A stretch of DNA of 20,000 bases, from NCBI GenBank assembly GCA_030141605.1, contig JAQGDQ010000892.1, forward strand, positions 7,501-27,500. The letters are read 5' to 3'. The notes beneath the pieces were generated by a model. The model worked only from the letters and a program-made list of their open reading frames with translations. It did no database searches and was not told the DNA's origin. Below, piece by piece: positions 7,744-16,990 of the stretch (position 1 is the stretch's first letter; each line of letters starts with the position of its first letter). A program made the translations under genes and the position numbers. Origin of the DNA: Tubiluchus corallicola. Its lineage: Eukaryota > Priapulida > Priapulimorpha > Priapulimorphida > Tubiluchidae.

Positions 7744-8774
7744 GGTCAGTAAGAACAGGTTAGCAATAAATAAAAAGTTTGGAAAAATAGGGTTTTGGGA
7801 AGTAGGTAAGAACAGGATAGCGATAAAGAAAAAGTTTGAAAAAAGAGGGTCTTAGAAAGTAGGTAAGAACAGGATAGCGATAAATAAAAAGTTTGAAAAA
7901 ACAGGGTCTTAGGAAGTAGGTAAGAATAGGTTAGCGATAAATAAAAAGTTTGGAAAAAGAGGGTCTTAGGAAGTAGGTAAGAATAGGTTAGCGATAAATA
8001 AAAAGTTTGAAAAAAGCGGGTCTTAGGAAGTAGGTAAGAATAGGTTAGCGATAAATAAAAGTTTGGAAAAAGAGGGTCTTGGGAAATAGGTAAGAATAGG
8101 ATAGCAATAAATAAAAAGTTTTGAAAAAGAGGGTCTTGGGAAGTAGGTAAGAATAGGATAGCGATAAATAAAAAGTTTGGAAAAAGAGGGTCGTGGGAAA
8201 TAGGTAAGAATAGGATAGCGATAAATAAAAAGTTTGAAAAAAGAGGGTCGTGGGAAATAGGTAAGAATAGGATAGGGATAAATAAAAAGTTTGGAAAAAG
8301 AGGGTCTTGGGAAGTAGGTAAGAATAGGTTAGCAATAAATAAAAAGTTTGAAAAAAGCGGGTCTTAGGAAGTAGGTAAGAATAGGTTAGCGATAAATAAA
8401 AAGTTTGGAAAAAGAGGGTCGTGGGAAATAGGTAAGAATAGGATAGCGATAAATAAAAAGTTTTGAAAAAGAGGGTCTTGGGAAGTAGGTAAGAATAGGA
8501 TAGCGATAAATAAAAAGTTTGGAAAAAGAGGGTCGTGGGAAATAGGTAAGAATAGGATAGGGATAAATAAAAAGTTTTGAAAAAGAGGGTCTTGGGAAGT
8601 AGGTAAGAATAGGATAGCGATAAATAAAAAGTTTGGAAAAAGAGGGTCGTGGGAAATAGGTAAGAATAGGATAGGGATAAATAAAAAGTTTGGAAAAAGA
8701 GGGTCTTAGGAAGTAGGTAAGAACAGGTTAGCAATAAATAAAAAGTTTGAAAAAAGCGGGTCTTGGGAAATAGG
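7744..8774 (+). repeat. 57-bp minisatellite, about 18 copies
   Basis: The unit runs AGTAGGTAAGAATAGGTTAG then CGATAAATAAAAAGTTTGGA then AAAAGAGGGTCTTGGGA. The start word recurs every 57 bp (for example 7801, 7858 and 7915). Variants involve GGTTAGC/GGATAGC/GGATAGG, GAGGG/GCGGG, TCTT/TCGT and AAGTAGG/AAATAGG. Variant patterns recur along the array, which suggests multi-unit duplication. The period of 19 codons without a stop explains the 229-codon minus-strand frame, so it is not a gene. Confidence 0.95.
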
Positions 8775-9188
8775 TTTATACATTATAGTTTATAGTTATT
8801 TGGGAGGTAATTGCTTTAGTGGTCATTGGTAGGTTACTATTTTTACAAAGATTACCCATGTTGATGTTCGGTGCAATGCTTTTAAATAGATTTTTGTTTT
8901 TCAAGGTTGACATTGTCATCACTGAAGTTTTTCAGCTTTTTTTCAATTTCATTTATGCAGGAGTGTATTTATAATCATAACAACATGTAAGAAATCACTT
9001 ATGACAAAACTACGGTGGTGCCACAGCACTTTCAATGCCCGCAAGATTGCAATTATTTTCAGGTTCTAATGCAAGGAATAAGAAATGTTGTTTTAAGAAG
9101 AAATGAGTGCAAGGCTACCAGTTTCTTTTTTGTGCCGCCATTTAGTTAATTAAAAAATGAAATTAACTCACCATGAAGAGTTAAATTG
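8775..9188. other. AT-rich unique DNA, nothing recognised
   Basis: No repeat, RNA motif or credible open frame is visible between the minisatellite and element C. Confidence 0.4.
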
Positions 9189-9743
9189 TTAAAGAAAGAC
9201 CGGACGATTGTTTAGACACAATCTCATTTTAATTTACTGTCCAAAATATACATTTTCTTGTCTATAAAAGTTAACAATTGTTCCTAGTATTTGAATAATC
9301 AGCTTAGAAAGTTAATTAATGGCAACCAAACACAGCTATTGCTTACGTCAGAAACTAACCACAGTTTGTGCAATGGCAGGCATCTTCCCTTGCACGTCAA
9401 GCGTGTTTGTGTAAGTGTTACAGTACTGTTTAAACGCATGATGTCACAAAAATGGGCTTTACCTCGTATGACGTCAGAAACTAACACCGCAGTTCATGAT
9501 CATGGTTATGATGGTACCGCCTTCTATTTCTCTGCTACGCGAATGTGACAAAAAGACGCTGCTACCAATCTTAGTAGATTCACTGAGCCGCGCGTAGCTT
9601 TGAAAGTTTAACGAAATTTGAGTATCGGAGGTAATTATTATTTAACCTAAGATTTGATTTAAAAAAGCTGTTGTAGTTTTCAATATTTTAGAGCATTCTT
9701 TATTCTGAACTAACGTTGACACAACCATCCGGTTTTCCTTTAA
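9189..9743. mobile_element. Element C, TTAA-bounded with 18-bp terminal inverted repeats
   Basis: The element spans 9193-9739 (547 bp). Left end: AGAAAGACCGGACGATTG (9193-9210), preceded by TTAA (9189-9192). Right end: CAACCATCCGGTTTTCCT (9722-9739), followed by TTAA (9740-9743). The arms match at 14 of 18 positions. The end consensus AGGAAAACCGGATGATTG is shared with family B, but I see no internal similarity to B. The body has two direct copies of ACGTCAGAAACTAAC (9345 and 9471), the second within a TGACGTCA palindrome. The 85-codon frame at 9291-9548 has no known domain. A non-autonomous piggyBac-like element is inferred. Confidence 0.6.
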
Positions 9744-9923
9744 GCTAAAATTTTCACATAGTTTGTTTGGGGAGCAAAAATGAATGTCAGAGAGGTCAAA
9801 TTCCAGAAAGAATGAAGAACCACATGCCTTTGTGTGAATGTTACATTCCGTCTTCCAACGTTACTATTATTCATTATTCATTGTACTTGACAAATATTTA
9901 TACCCATACGATGTTCAAATAAG

Positions 9924-10080
9924 TGTTTGTGGCGTGCTGGCTAGAAATGAAACATTTAAATTAACTGTTTGTGGCGTGCTGACTAGAATTGGCACATCTA
10001 AGCTAACTGTTTGTGGCGCGCTAGCAAGAAGAGCAACATTTTAATCAACTGTTTGTAGTGTGTTAGCTGTGTGTAGTATA
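9924..10080 (+). repeat. 42-bp minisatellite, about 3.7 copies
   Basis: TGTTTGTGGCGTGCTGGCTA and its variants start at 9924, 9966, 10008 and 10050, exactly 42 bp apart. The fourth copy decays after TGTTTGTAGTGTGTTAGC. Copies are diverged from each other, indicating an older array. The period is 14 codons, which accounts for the repetitive VCGVLARN-type frame here. Confidence 0.85.
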
Positions 10081-11689
10081 ACAATACTCAACGATTTTTC
10101 AATAATCAAACAATAACCAAGTTTTTAATTTTTTGCACAGGTGTTTATTGTTTATATTTCATTTACTGCTCTTAATTAATATTTAATATTTAAATACTAA
10201 CCAATTTTTAAATATAAGAGCCGAAATTTAATTGTACTAGAATTTAACATATAACTTGCGATGCCTCGTTCACCAAGAAGAAAATAATAAAATAATTTTG
10301 GCACTTAACTTGAAAATTAATACTAAATTTTATAGTTGAAATACAGCATAATATCCCTCTTCATTATTTAGAAAAAAGGCGGGAAGAGTATGACAGTTTG
10401 AACTGCCTAGTTAGAGTTTTAAGTTGGTCAACCATCTAGTTACTGAGATAATTCAACGTTGTTTAACTTCGGTTACTATGAAACACACATTATGAAACTG
10501 CCTAGTCAGGAGTGTAACAGAACAACAGTGGATTGAAAATATAAAACACCTTTGTTGCCAAATTATTTGCCTTTGTGAGACATCGTGTAATCCTACTAAA
10601 CAGTCACCCTCTACTGACGGCACAATTATTGCACGCATAATACAAACTGCAGTATTTCTTAGAAATATTTTAACGCCGGAAGTTGTTATGCTAATGGTCG
10701 GTGTAGTTGCCATGGTAACCGCAGCTACTGTTAGTTTCTGTAACTTTCTTGTGTCTAAATGCAAGTACATTGTCAGACACTTATCTTGTATAATTTACGT
10801 GGGCTTTTTGGCGGTGAATGGGTATCCTTCAGTTACACGGAAAATCATCATTGGTTTAGCTAGGTGAAGAAATGGCGATCACGGCGTGTGCTTAGGAACT
10901 TAGGTGAATCAACACTGGACCTAGCTAGTTACTGAATGGTTGATTAAGGCTGTTTCTGGGTTGTTGTTGGCAATTTTTCTCATTGGAAGAAGAAATTTTA
11001 CACATCCAAACATAATCAAGAAGCGTTTGTTGGTTTAGTGCCTCATTAAGACAATTCTGCTTGTTGTTCTTTGGTCCCGGTACTGCCACAGTTATAAACA
11101 TGATAAGTAGTTCCAGCTGTTGAGCACTGGATAACAGTTTGAACAAAAACGATGGCATGCCTTATTGTTCGTTTATATACTTTATCTGAAATGATGCTCA
11201 CAGACGTTTTTAATACAACGAATGCTCACTCAAGACCAATCCAATTTATTTCCCATTGAACACATAAAACATGGACGCAATATGAGCAAAAAACTCTAAT
11301 AACTTCCTGCACTAAGCCCAGAGTTTTTGTGGCAAATTTGTAAAAGCGGAGAATTTCTATAATATGCCGTTACACAATTTGGTTGAAAGATGTTTCCACG
11401 CGACAAAGAAAGTGAGTTTTTTGCAAAAATCTTGACGTTGATAGACTTCTGGCGAAGACAATTTTCTCTATCGAGTTGTTGATCAAGCATTTTGTTGTCG
11501 TTTTGACGACAGAGTAAAAGAATTTCCGAAGAAATGGACGATGAACTTGTCCACCGAGCTGTGATATCAACAGGACTAGATGTCCTATAAGCTTTGGGCA
11601 CGCAGGGGGATACATCGAATTTCTTAAAAAAGATGAGAAAAAGAAAATGAAAGTAATGAAGAAAGGAAGACACTGGGAAAAAGAATTAA
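10081..11689. other. Unique DNA, no recognised gene
   Basis: About 1.6 kb without tandem repeats. Between 10496 and 10866 both strands are open for more than 100 codons. The plus-strand frame has no ATG until 10687 and includes a hydrophobic run, VVMLMVGVVAMVTAA. No domain is recognised, and a frame this long is expected about once by chance in 20 kb of AT-rich DNA. It could be an exon, but I cannot support that. The minus-strand frames at 10925-11158 and 11296-11673 are likewise anonymous. Confidence 0.35.
10706..10719. promoter_or_regulatory. RFX X-box-like palindrome
   Basis: GTTGCCATGGTAAC matches the metazoan X-box consensus GTNRCC-N(0-3)-RGYAAC in full with a 2-bp spacer. X-boxes bind RFX factors and mark ciliary gene promoters in animals. 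No start site or gene is visible next to it, so this is a sequence match only. Confidence 0.35.
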
Positions 11690-11766
11690 AAACAGAGCAG
11701 CAGCAGTAGTAATTAAAATCTGCAGTAGCAGTAGTAATTAGAATCTGTAGCAATAGTAGTAGTAGT

Positions 11767-11801
<35 letters not shown>

Positions 11802-11888
11802 CATCAGCAGCAACAGTAGCAGCAGCAGTAGTAATTAAAATCTGCAGTAGCAGTAGTAATTAGAATCTGTAGCAATAGTAGCAGTAGT

Positions 11889-11931
<43 letters not shown>

Positions 11932-12040
11932 ATTAGAATGTGCAGCAACAGTAGTACTAGTAGCAGCAGTAGCAGTAGCAGTAGCAGCAGCAGCAGCAGT
12001 AGCAGTAGCAGTAGTAATTAGAATGTGCAGCAACAGTACT
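11690..12040 (+). repeat. AGC/AGT triplet array with duplicated ~122-bp block
   Basis: Runs of CAG, GTA and TAG triplets (about 12 uninterrupted CAG near 11890-11925) are separated by spacers of the type TAGTAATTAAAATCTGCAG. The block containing AATTAAAATCTGCAG and AATTAGAATCTGTAGC occurs at 11711 and again at 11833. The AATTAGAATGTGCAGC spacer also occurs twice (about 11931 and 12016). The minus strand reads as poly-Leu/Ala/Thr, an artefact of triplet phase. Confidence 0.9.
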
Positions 12041-12914
12041 AGCACCAACGTTGATATTCTTTAGTTGTGAATCCAGCTCTGTAGATTTATGACGTTGGCT
12101 TCATTTCATAAGCAAATCACATTATCACAGGCTGGCAAGATTTAAGAAACTGACTAAACGATAAATATTTACTTCAATAAGTTGAGCAGAAATATTAATC
12201 ATATAATCCTGCTTGATATTAAAAAAATGACGAAATGAACGGACGGAGAGACAGACAAACGGCCACTAAGACAGACTAGCATAGAGACAAGCAGCCAGGC
12301 AAAAAGGCAGACAATAAAAAGAGAAGCATGCAAACGCGTGGGCAAGTAAACAAATCTAGAAGATGTAGATGAAAATAGTACTTGTTTGAATCTATTCATG
12401 AATACGTACATTTATCTATGGCCTGAAGTCATAGAGCTAAGTCTAGCCAGTTGAGTGACCGGCTCGTGAAAATTGAATTGAAGTAAATTGAGACTGAAAC
12501 AAATTACGTCACACGTAATATAGCTGCGTATTTTGTAACGTGCAATAAGCTAGTAACATTATCGAACTAGACTCTGGTGGCCTACGGCAATATGGGTAAT
12601 CTTCAAAACAATTCATCAGATACGCGAAAACAACGAAAATGGAATGAAAGAGAAATTTTGAGGTCTATTCTTTCAATCCAGCCAAGTTTCTTTATGTGAC
12701 ATTTAAGCACAAAGAACTTTACAGACGAGAAAGGAGAAAACATACTTTGCTCCACCTAGCGGGAAACAATTCACGTTGCTTAATATAATTAATTACAACA
12801 ATTTTTAAGGTATTCGGTATTCAGTACGAATGAGTTATAAGCGTAGTGAATGCAGTAACTTCGGACTGCTTATTTGACGCAGGAAAAAATGTGGCTCTCT
12901 CTGGCCGGATAATG
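12041..12914. other. AT-rich unique DNA with a decayed GACA-rich patch
   Basis: Between about 12238 and 12315 the plus strand is rich in GACAGAC/AGACAAG words, probably a degraded tetranucleotide repeat. The overlapping 70-codon minus frame (12199-12411) has no recognised domain. Nothing else is seen. Confidence 0.4.
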
Positions 12915-13244
12915 ACCTTTTGAGGCTCCCAGGCTAATGAAATTATGTACTCCCCTCAGATGGAACCGCCCCTCAACTAACCCACACCTGTCCTGAATAT
13001 AATTATTTTACTTACGATATACTATCACCTTTTGAGGCTCCCAGGCTAATGAAATTATGTATTCCCTCAGATGGAACCGCCCCTCAACTCACCCACACCT
13101 GTCCTGAATATAATTATTTTACTTACGATATATTATCACCTTTTGAGGCTCCCAGGCTAATGAAATTATGTACTCCCCTCAGATGGAACCGCCCCTCAAC
13201 TCACCCACACCTGTCCTGAATATAATTATTTTACTTACGATATA
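12915..13244 (+). repeat. 111/112-bp tandem repeat, three nearly identical copies
   Basis: ACCTTTTGAGGCTCCCAGGC starts at 12915, 13027 and 13138. The three units differ by only a few bases: TAACCC/TCACCC, ATACT/ATATT and one missing C in TATTCCCTC. Such homogeneity indicates recent amplification. No significant open frame crosses the units. Confidence 0.9.
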
Positions 13245-13515
13245 TTTTAGGGATATTAGCACAGGTTTGTCAATAAAAATATTCTTTAAGAAAAAGCACT
13301 ATTTTACTATTTATTGCAAATCAAATTAGCACGTATTTCAACACAGTGAAAATCTGAATTGTTGCCTAATTGCCCCCCCCCCCAAGCTGCAGCCTATACT
13401 AGCATATAAGATAATCCCTGATGTCAGTGAATCGTAGCTAAACCAAGATCACCACAGAACATCTTCAGTTTCAGATAAAAGCTCCATCCACAACAAATGT
13501 AGAAACGCCGACAGG
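13245..13515. other. Unique DNA with an 11-base C run
   Basis: Includes a homopolymer of 11 C at about 13373-13383, a likely sequencing or polymorphism hot spot. The last part continues an open frame that would be intact if the following MITE were absent. Confidence 0.4.
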
Positions 13516-14019
13516 GTCATTAGCAGGGTGCATAAGATTATGGATATGTATAAAATAAATAAAATAGCTTATTTTATGGATTTTTGAAATTTTATTTTAT
13601 GGATATCAATAAAATAAGAAATAGACTATATCTGGAACGAGATGCCCAGGGGGAAATCAATTAAAAAGTAAAAACAGGAGGCTTGAAACATGTTTTTAAA
13701 CACGCAGGACTTAGTTTTAATTTTATCGGTTTCACATCGCTTCAAATTTAATCAAATTTTACGAGACAATGCCTTGTAATTCATCACTTCAGTTCAAATA
13801 ATTCATCTATTTGGTACGAATGTAGAATGCCCTCTAGGCTGAAGTTTCTGACCCAATGCCTGTATTCAGTTTTGATTGCCTTATTTTGTACAAAAAAATC
13901 TCAAGAAAATGTTTTTTTATTTTATGCATTTCTTATTTTATGGATTTTTCAAATTTTATTCTATGGATTTTTAGTCTTATTTTATGAATATCCATAATCT
14001 TATGCAGCCTGGTTATTAG
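13516..14019. mobile_element. hAT-like MITE, 488 bp, with 8-bp target duplication
   Basis: The element spans 13524-14011. The left end CAGGGTGCATAAGATTATGG and the reverse complement of the right end, CAGGCTGCATAAGATTATGG, continue as a 35-bp terminal inverted repeat with 32 matches. It is flanked by GTCATTAG (13516-13523) and GTTATTAG (14012-14019), an 8-bp direct repeat with one mismatch. CAG-starting ends and 8-bp duplications are the hAT signature. Just inside the ends, a 36-bp segment is repeated directly at 13569-13604 and 13933-13968 with two mismatches. There is no transposase frame, so it is non-autonomous. Confidence 0.85.
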
Positions 14020-14295
14020 TGAAGCCAATGAACGGAGAAGTGAAAGCAAAAGGAGACCTGAATTGATGTATGCAAAACACTTTGATGCTTGTAGAGGTCT
14101 TTAATTATCTACGAGTTGCAGCAAGTTTACTAATTTATTGACACAGTTCTGACGCGCTGGACGAAATTAATATTCATTCTCATTCAAGTAACGTCATTGA
14201 CCATGAACCACGTTATTAACCACATCAGGTTTTCCTTTACTCTCCTAATTAACTGTTACACACTCACCATGATCTAAATTTACGTTTAAATAACT
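14020..14295. other. Unique DNA with a solitary family B/C-type end
   Basis: ACCACATCAGGTTTTCCT at 14219-14236, followed by TTAC, matches the right end of element C (CAACCATCCGGTTTTCCT plus TTAA) at 14 of 18 positions. No matching left end is found upstream, so it may be the remnant of a deleted element. Confidence 0.35.
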
Positions 14296-14319
14296 GTTAA
14301 CTCTTTCATTACAGCAATG
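14296..14319 (+). repeat. Direct repeat left of family B copy 2
   Basis: A 24-bp word beginning GTTAACTCTTTC is repeated at 14925-14948 with two mismatches, 629 bp away. Similarity continues weakly into the start of family B on both sides, so the pair appears to mark a partial tandem duplication of flank plus element start. Confidence 0.6.
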
Positions 14320-14330
14320 ATTAAATTACC

Positions 14331-14918
14331 TTAAAGCAAAACCAGATCCAATCTTAAACTGTAGGGCAAAACAATCTACATTTCAAATTATTGAAAAGAA
14401 ATATGCTATTTTTTCAAAAATGACCTACGTGAAAGAATTATTACCACACAAACACAATTTCACGTTCACGCTACTAGTTCTTCGCTGTTATATGCAATTT
14501 GCCATTCTCTAGTTAGACGGGCACTAGCGCCTGCATTTCGGAAATGCGTTCCACAAAAAAAAACAGGTGCTGTACCTCTCAGTTCTGATGTGTTGGTTTG
14601 TCAGCTTCGTTCGGCAGCTCAGGAGTGAGAACAGCTATAAATTTCTAAATTTTAATTTTAATTTGAAAACTTGCGTTGTTTTAGTACAACACATTGAATA
14701 CCTAACAGTAGTTCTACAGACATGTCGCGGAATATTTTTGCTGTTGAAAATTATGTTAGTTTGTGATGTCATCAATCGTTGGACTCGTCCACCGTTAATT
14801 AAGTTTTTAATCTATCACTTAATTATCAGAAACGCTTTTCCAGTATTAATTGTGCTAAAACTTTTTATCGGACTTGAAAATGGGGTAGGACATGAAAATT
14901 CACCCTATTTTTCTTTAA
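14331..14918 (+). mobile_element. Family B TTAA-bounded element, copy 2
   Basis: The element spans 14335-14914 (580 bp), flanked by TTAA at 14331-14334 and 14915-14918. It is collinear with copy 1, with long shared words such as ACTAGTTCTTCGCTGTTA, TAGTTAGACGGGCACTAGCG and CCGTTAATTAAGTTTTTAAT. It has lost about 50 bp in the middle relative to copy 1, plus a 6-bp deletion near the 3' end. The 120-codon frame at 14567-14929 shares about 50 aligned residues with the frame in copy 1. No known domain is present. Confidence 0.65.
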
Positions 14919-14924
14919 CTAGGT

Positions 14925-14975
14925 GTTAACTCTTTCACTACAGCAGTGTTGACATTGACTTAAACTAAAACAGAA
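14925..14975 (+). repeat. Direct repeat right of family B copy 2, with a second B-like start
   Basis: GTTAACTCTTTCACTACAGC and the following bases match 14296-14319. About 20 bp later, CTTAAACTAAAACAGAAATG parallels the family B left end CTTAAAGCAAAACCAGATCC. Similarity then stops. Confidence 0.45.
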
Positions 14976-16916
14976 ATGCTTCCTTCACACACGCTAGCAA
15001 CTCGTCAAATAATTCCAAAGTTTTTCATTACAGTTGATTTGTTAGTTAAATTAAAAGGGGCTTATGAGTGAACCCTGGAGAACACCATCAACACTTAACG
15101 TGTTGAAACAGGCTGTGTGGAGTGTCTGCGTCAGTCACTTTAGAAAATCTTGCCAAAGGCTCTTACTGCATATTAAATTTAGCTGCCATAGTCAGTAATA
15201 AAATTCATCTTTCTTGATGAAATTGTCATACCCGAGTGAGTCGTAAACTGCACAAAATAAGCGGATGTTTAAAGTCAATTTTCGCACAAATGACGGCGTT
15301 TTCTTTAAGAGGGTCTGCATAAGTATGTAGCTGAATTGAAATAGTTTACAGGTTTACGCAACTAAGATTATTTTAATAGTGTGATTGCAAACCAAAACCG
15401 TCTATAAGTCGGCACAGCTAAAACCACGTTATGATGCATCAAAGTAGAATGTACCAAAAATTTGGTCAAATGTTGATTTTTTATTTTTTATGAAAACAAA
15501 TGCTAAATATATTCTAGCATATGATATTCATATTCTAGCATCGAATTATCAGGAAAATGTTCAAAACGTACTAAAAATCTTATATTTTACATAATAATAT
15601 AAATATTATATCTTATATCTTATATACTAAAAAATTTTATAACTCCTCACCCACTTTTCCGTCTTGAAATTAGTACAGCAATTCAAAAAAATATATATTT
15701 TCAAACTCCGATTGTAGCTCGTGGAAGTAGCGATTTTGCTTCGGGTTTTTTCTGCTGACAAGACCAGATTTTGGCCAGGAGGAGGAGGAGGAGGAGGATC
15801 TACTGGATTTAAACGTAACTCCAATTTGCTCTTGTAAAGTCCATAGCAACCACTCTTTCGTACGGTTGCTAAGTGTTTTGTAGAGACGAGACAAAAAACA
15901 ATGGCTAACTTTAACAGAGATTTCCTCAAGATTATGTTTTTCTGTGTGGAGTCTGCACCTCAACTTCAACGTGGATTATCTCAGCTAAGAAATAACATAG
16001 AATGATGAACTTGGTATCAAGATGATCCTCATGAAATGGAGATTCAGGATATGTGAATAAGTAGACAAGCTTAATTGCCGGTTTATGGACGATTTTAATA
16101 TGCAAGCCACAATTAAAATTAGGTTTACATGAAATTATTTGTCTTCTTTACTACTATGAGATAAATGTGCTTATTTAATGAATCGTTACATTACAGGCAA
16201 ACAAGACAGCTTTAAACAACAGCGAAAGAGACGTTTACAACTATTAAAAATAGCTATCACAAGAATGTTACATGAAGTAGTATTAATAACTCTGTGCGCA
16301 ACTGTATCTAGATTTTATTCAGTCACGGTTTATTTGGACACGATTTGTTTAGATTTTATGATACGTGTGGACGTCTGTAGGGTGAGGAGAACTTATTAAT
16401 GTGTGGGCGACTTTTTAACGAATTGACTTGAATCCAAATATTATTAAATGCCACTGAACCGATAAAATCGATGATTGCCGATCTCAACTGAACCGATTTA
16501 ACATCATTAAAACTAACAACTCGGTACCGAATATCGAATGCTGATACTAATTCGTTATTATCAACAGACAACATTTATTATCTTTTTGTGTATTTTCTAA
16601 CTGTTAGCGTGATTTTGTTTATTTATTTATTTAATAAAATGTTCATACATATAATGAAATTTATCTTGCTAAAGGATCACAAGATGTATGCTAATAAAGA
16701 GGACCGGTTAAAATGGATGCAGGAGCTACACAGAGTGAAATAACTGCATTCTTATGCCTGGAAATGTACAAATGTTTGAAAAGTCGATATTCATTAATCT
16801 TTGACTGAATAATTCACAGGAGGCTTCATTTATCAGTGGTCATTTACATGGCTTCACTTAACTGAGAACTCTCGGAGACTTCAAACTCTTCCTATTAACC
16901 AAAGATATAAAATAGA
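14976..16916. other. Long AT-rich stretch without recognised gene
   Basis: It contains a short (GGA)7 run at 15778-15798, a hairpin AGCAACC-N11-GGTTGCT near 15844, and a TTTA run near 16620. Another sub-region, 16450-16540, is rich in AACCGAT/CCGAT words resembling those at 17695-17755. The minus frames of about 100 codons at 15627-15969 overlap each other around the (GGA) run and show no domain. The 73-codon plus frame at 16178-16399 is also anonymous. Confidence 0.4.
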
Positions 16917-16990
16917 TACAGTAGGACCTACCGCTAATTGTTTTGACTAATTCCTACCTCAAACTGACTACCTCTAATTATACTGACATT
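16917..16990 (+). mobile_element. Possible pogo/Tigger-like transposon end
   Basis: TA followed by CAGTAGGACCTACCGCTAAT at 16919 resembles the CAGTAG start of Tigger/pogo elements, which insert at TA. It is followed by repeated CTAATT and CTGACT words typical of subterminal repeats. No opposite end is seen. A second TA-CAGTAGACTCACGG occurs at 18273 in the same orientation, so the two do not form an inverted pair. Confidence 0.25.

Noticed and set aside
8045-8734. 229-codon Tyr/Leu/Phe-rich repeat protein
   Set aside because: It is the reverse strand of the 57-bp minisatellite. A 19-codon period with no stop stays open automatically, and the frame ends where the array decays.
10496-10866. 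About 124-codon open frame on the plus strand, with a 105-codon frame on the minus strand
   Set aside because: No recognised domain. An ATG in the plus frame is late, both strands are open, and about one frame of this length is expected by chance in 20 kb. Kept only as a possible exon to test.
11296-11813. 125- and 147-codon minus-strand frames
   Set aside because: They overlap each other in different frames, begin in the triplet array with poly-Leu, and show no family motif.
13655-14240. A further TTAA element running from TTAAAAAGTAAAAACAGG to the solitary end at 14219-14236
   Set aside because: It would overlap the right half of the hAT-like MITE, whose ends and target duplication are far better supported. 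The left-end match needs a gap.
15627-15969. Two ~100-codon minus-strand frames with poly-Pro or poly-Ser
   Set aside because: They overlap in different frames around a (GGA)7 run. Neither shows a domain or splice-supported structure.
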